Positions 5,790-5,842 of a stretch of 5,842 nucleotides of DNA are shown one piece after another; position 1 is the stretch's first letter; every line of letters begins with the position of its first letter. The notes beneath the pieces were generated by a model that searched no databases, was not told the DNA's origin, and saw nothing but the letters and a program-made list of their open reading frames with translations. A program made the position numbers and the translations under genes. The DNA lies in the NCBI GenBank assembly GCA_017427625.1, contig JAFRSL010000286.1, forward strand, positions 1 through 5,842, given 5' to 3'. This stretch comes from Synergistaceae bacterium (GTDB lineage: Bacteria > Synergistota > Synergistia > Synergistales > Aminobacteriaceae).

Positions 5790-5842
5790 TAGTCTGTCCA
5801 ACCGCGCGACTTCTCGATTGCTTTCTTCCAGCCTGCATAGGC
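5789..5842 (-). CDS. glpK: Glycerol kinase, C-terminal 17 residues only (cut by window edge)
   Basis: The frame entering from the right edge on the - strand encodes AYAGWKKAIEKSRGWTD and then TAA (5791-5789). This matches the conserved C-terminal end of bacterial glycerol kinases (the [YG]AGWKKAVE...W pattern of the FGGY family). Only 17 codons are visible, so the identification rests on this tail and on the fit with a GlpA-like dehydrogenase downstream. Glycerol kinase phosphorylates glycerol with ATP in the cytoplasm, making the substrate for the dehydrogenase. Its stop overlaps the next start as TAATG. Confidence 0.72.
   Translation of the reverse strand, partial: AYAGWKKAIEKSRGWTD

Overview
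The window holds two converging gene blocks that meet at a terminator near 2012-2047. On the + strand (2-2013) are the 3' part of an MBOAT/AlgI-type O-acyltransferase gene and a membrane-anchored SGNH-hydrolase-like partner, the usual pair for O-acylation of an exported polysaccharide or cell-envelope glycan. The MBOAT gene enters from beyond the left edge and is broken by an apparent 1-nt frameshift near 797-803, because its conserved C-terminus continues in another frame to 987.

On the - strand (5842 down to 2055) is a glycerol-use operon. Reading 5'->3' it contains the last 17 codons of a probable glycerol kinase, a small secreted protein joined to it by a TAATG stop/start overlap, and an internal hairpin-plus-T-tract. 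Then come a GlpA-like FAD dehydrogenase with a C-terminal BFD-type [2Fe-2S] domain, an FAD/NAD(P)-dependent oxidoreductase overlapping it by ATGA, a four-cysteine DUF1667 protein 12 nt further on, and a terminator. The likely pathway is glycerol -> glycerol-3-phosphate (kinase) -> dihydroxyacetone phosphate (dehydrogenase), with electrons handled by the flavoprotein and the small cysteine protein. The substrate assignment rests on family resemblance plus the kinase remnant.

Two features stand out. One is a stretch of about 93 nt inside the oxidoreductase gene (3420-3512). It contains four consecutive small hairpins, encodes about 31 residues absent from the family pattern as I recall it, and keeps the frame open; it looks like an interspersed palindromic repeat absorbed into a protein. 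The other is a composition mosaic on the + strand. The 5' part of the MBOAT gene is strongly G-rich on its coding strand, this bias fades after about 690, and the SGNH gene is clearly AT-rich (32-38% GC in three 60-nt lines counted, against 55-60% in lines from the neighbouring genes).

The organism appears to be an anaerobic bacterium of moderate GC with canonical AGGAGGTGAT ribosome-binding sites and a short Sec signal peptide. The oxidoreductase/DUF1667/GlpA-like trio is common in Clostridia, Thermotogae and Synergistota; a gut or rumen Synergistota or clostridial lineage is my guess, at low confidence. All bases belong to genes or short spacers; no gap exceeds 300 nt.
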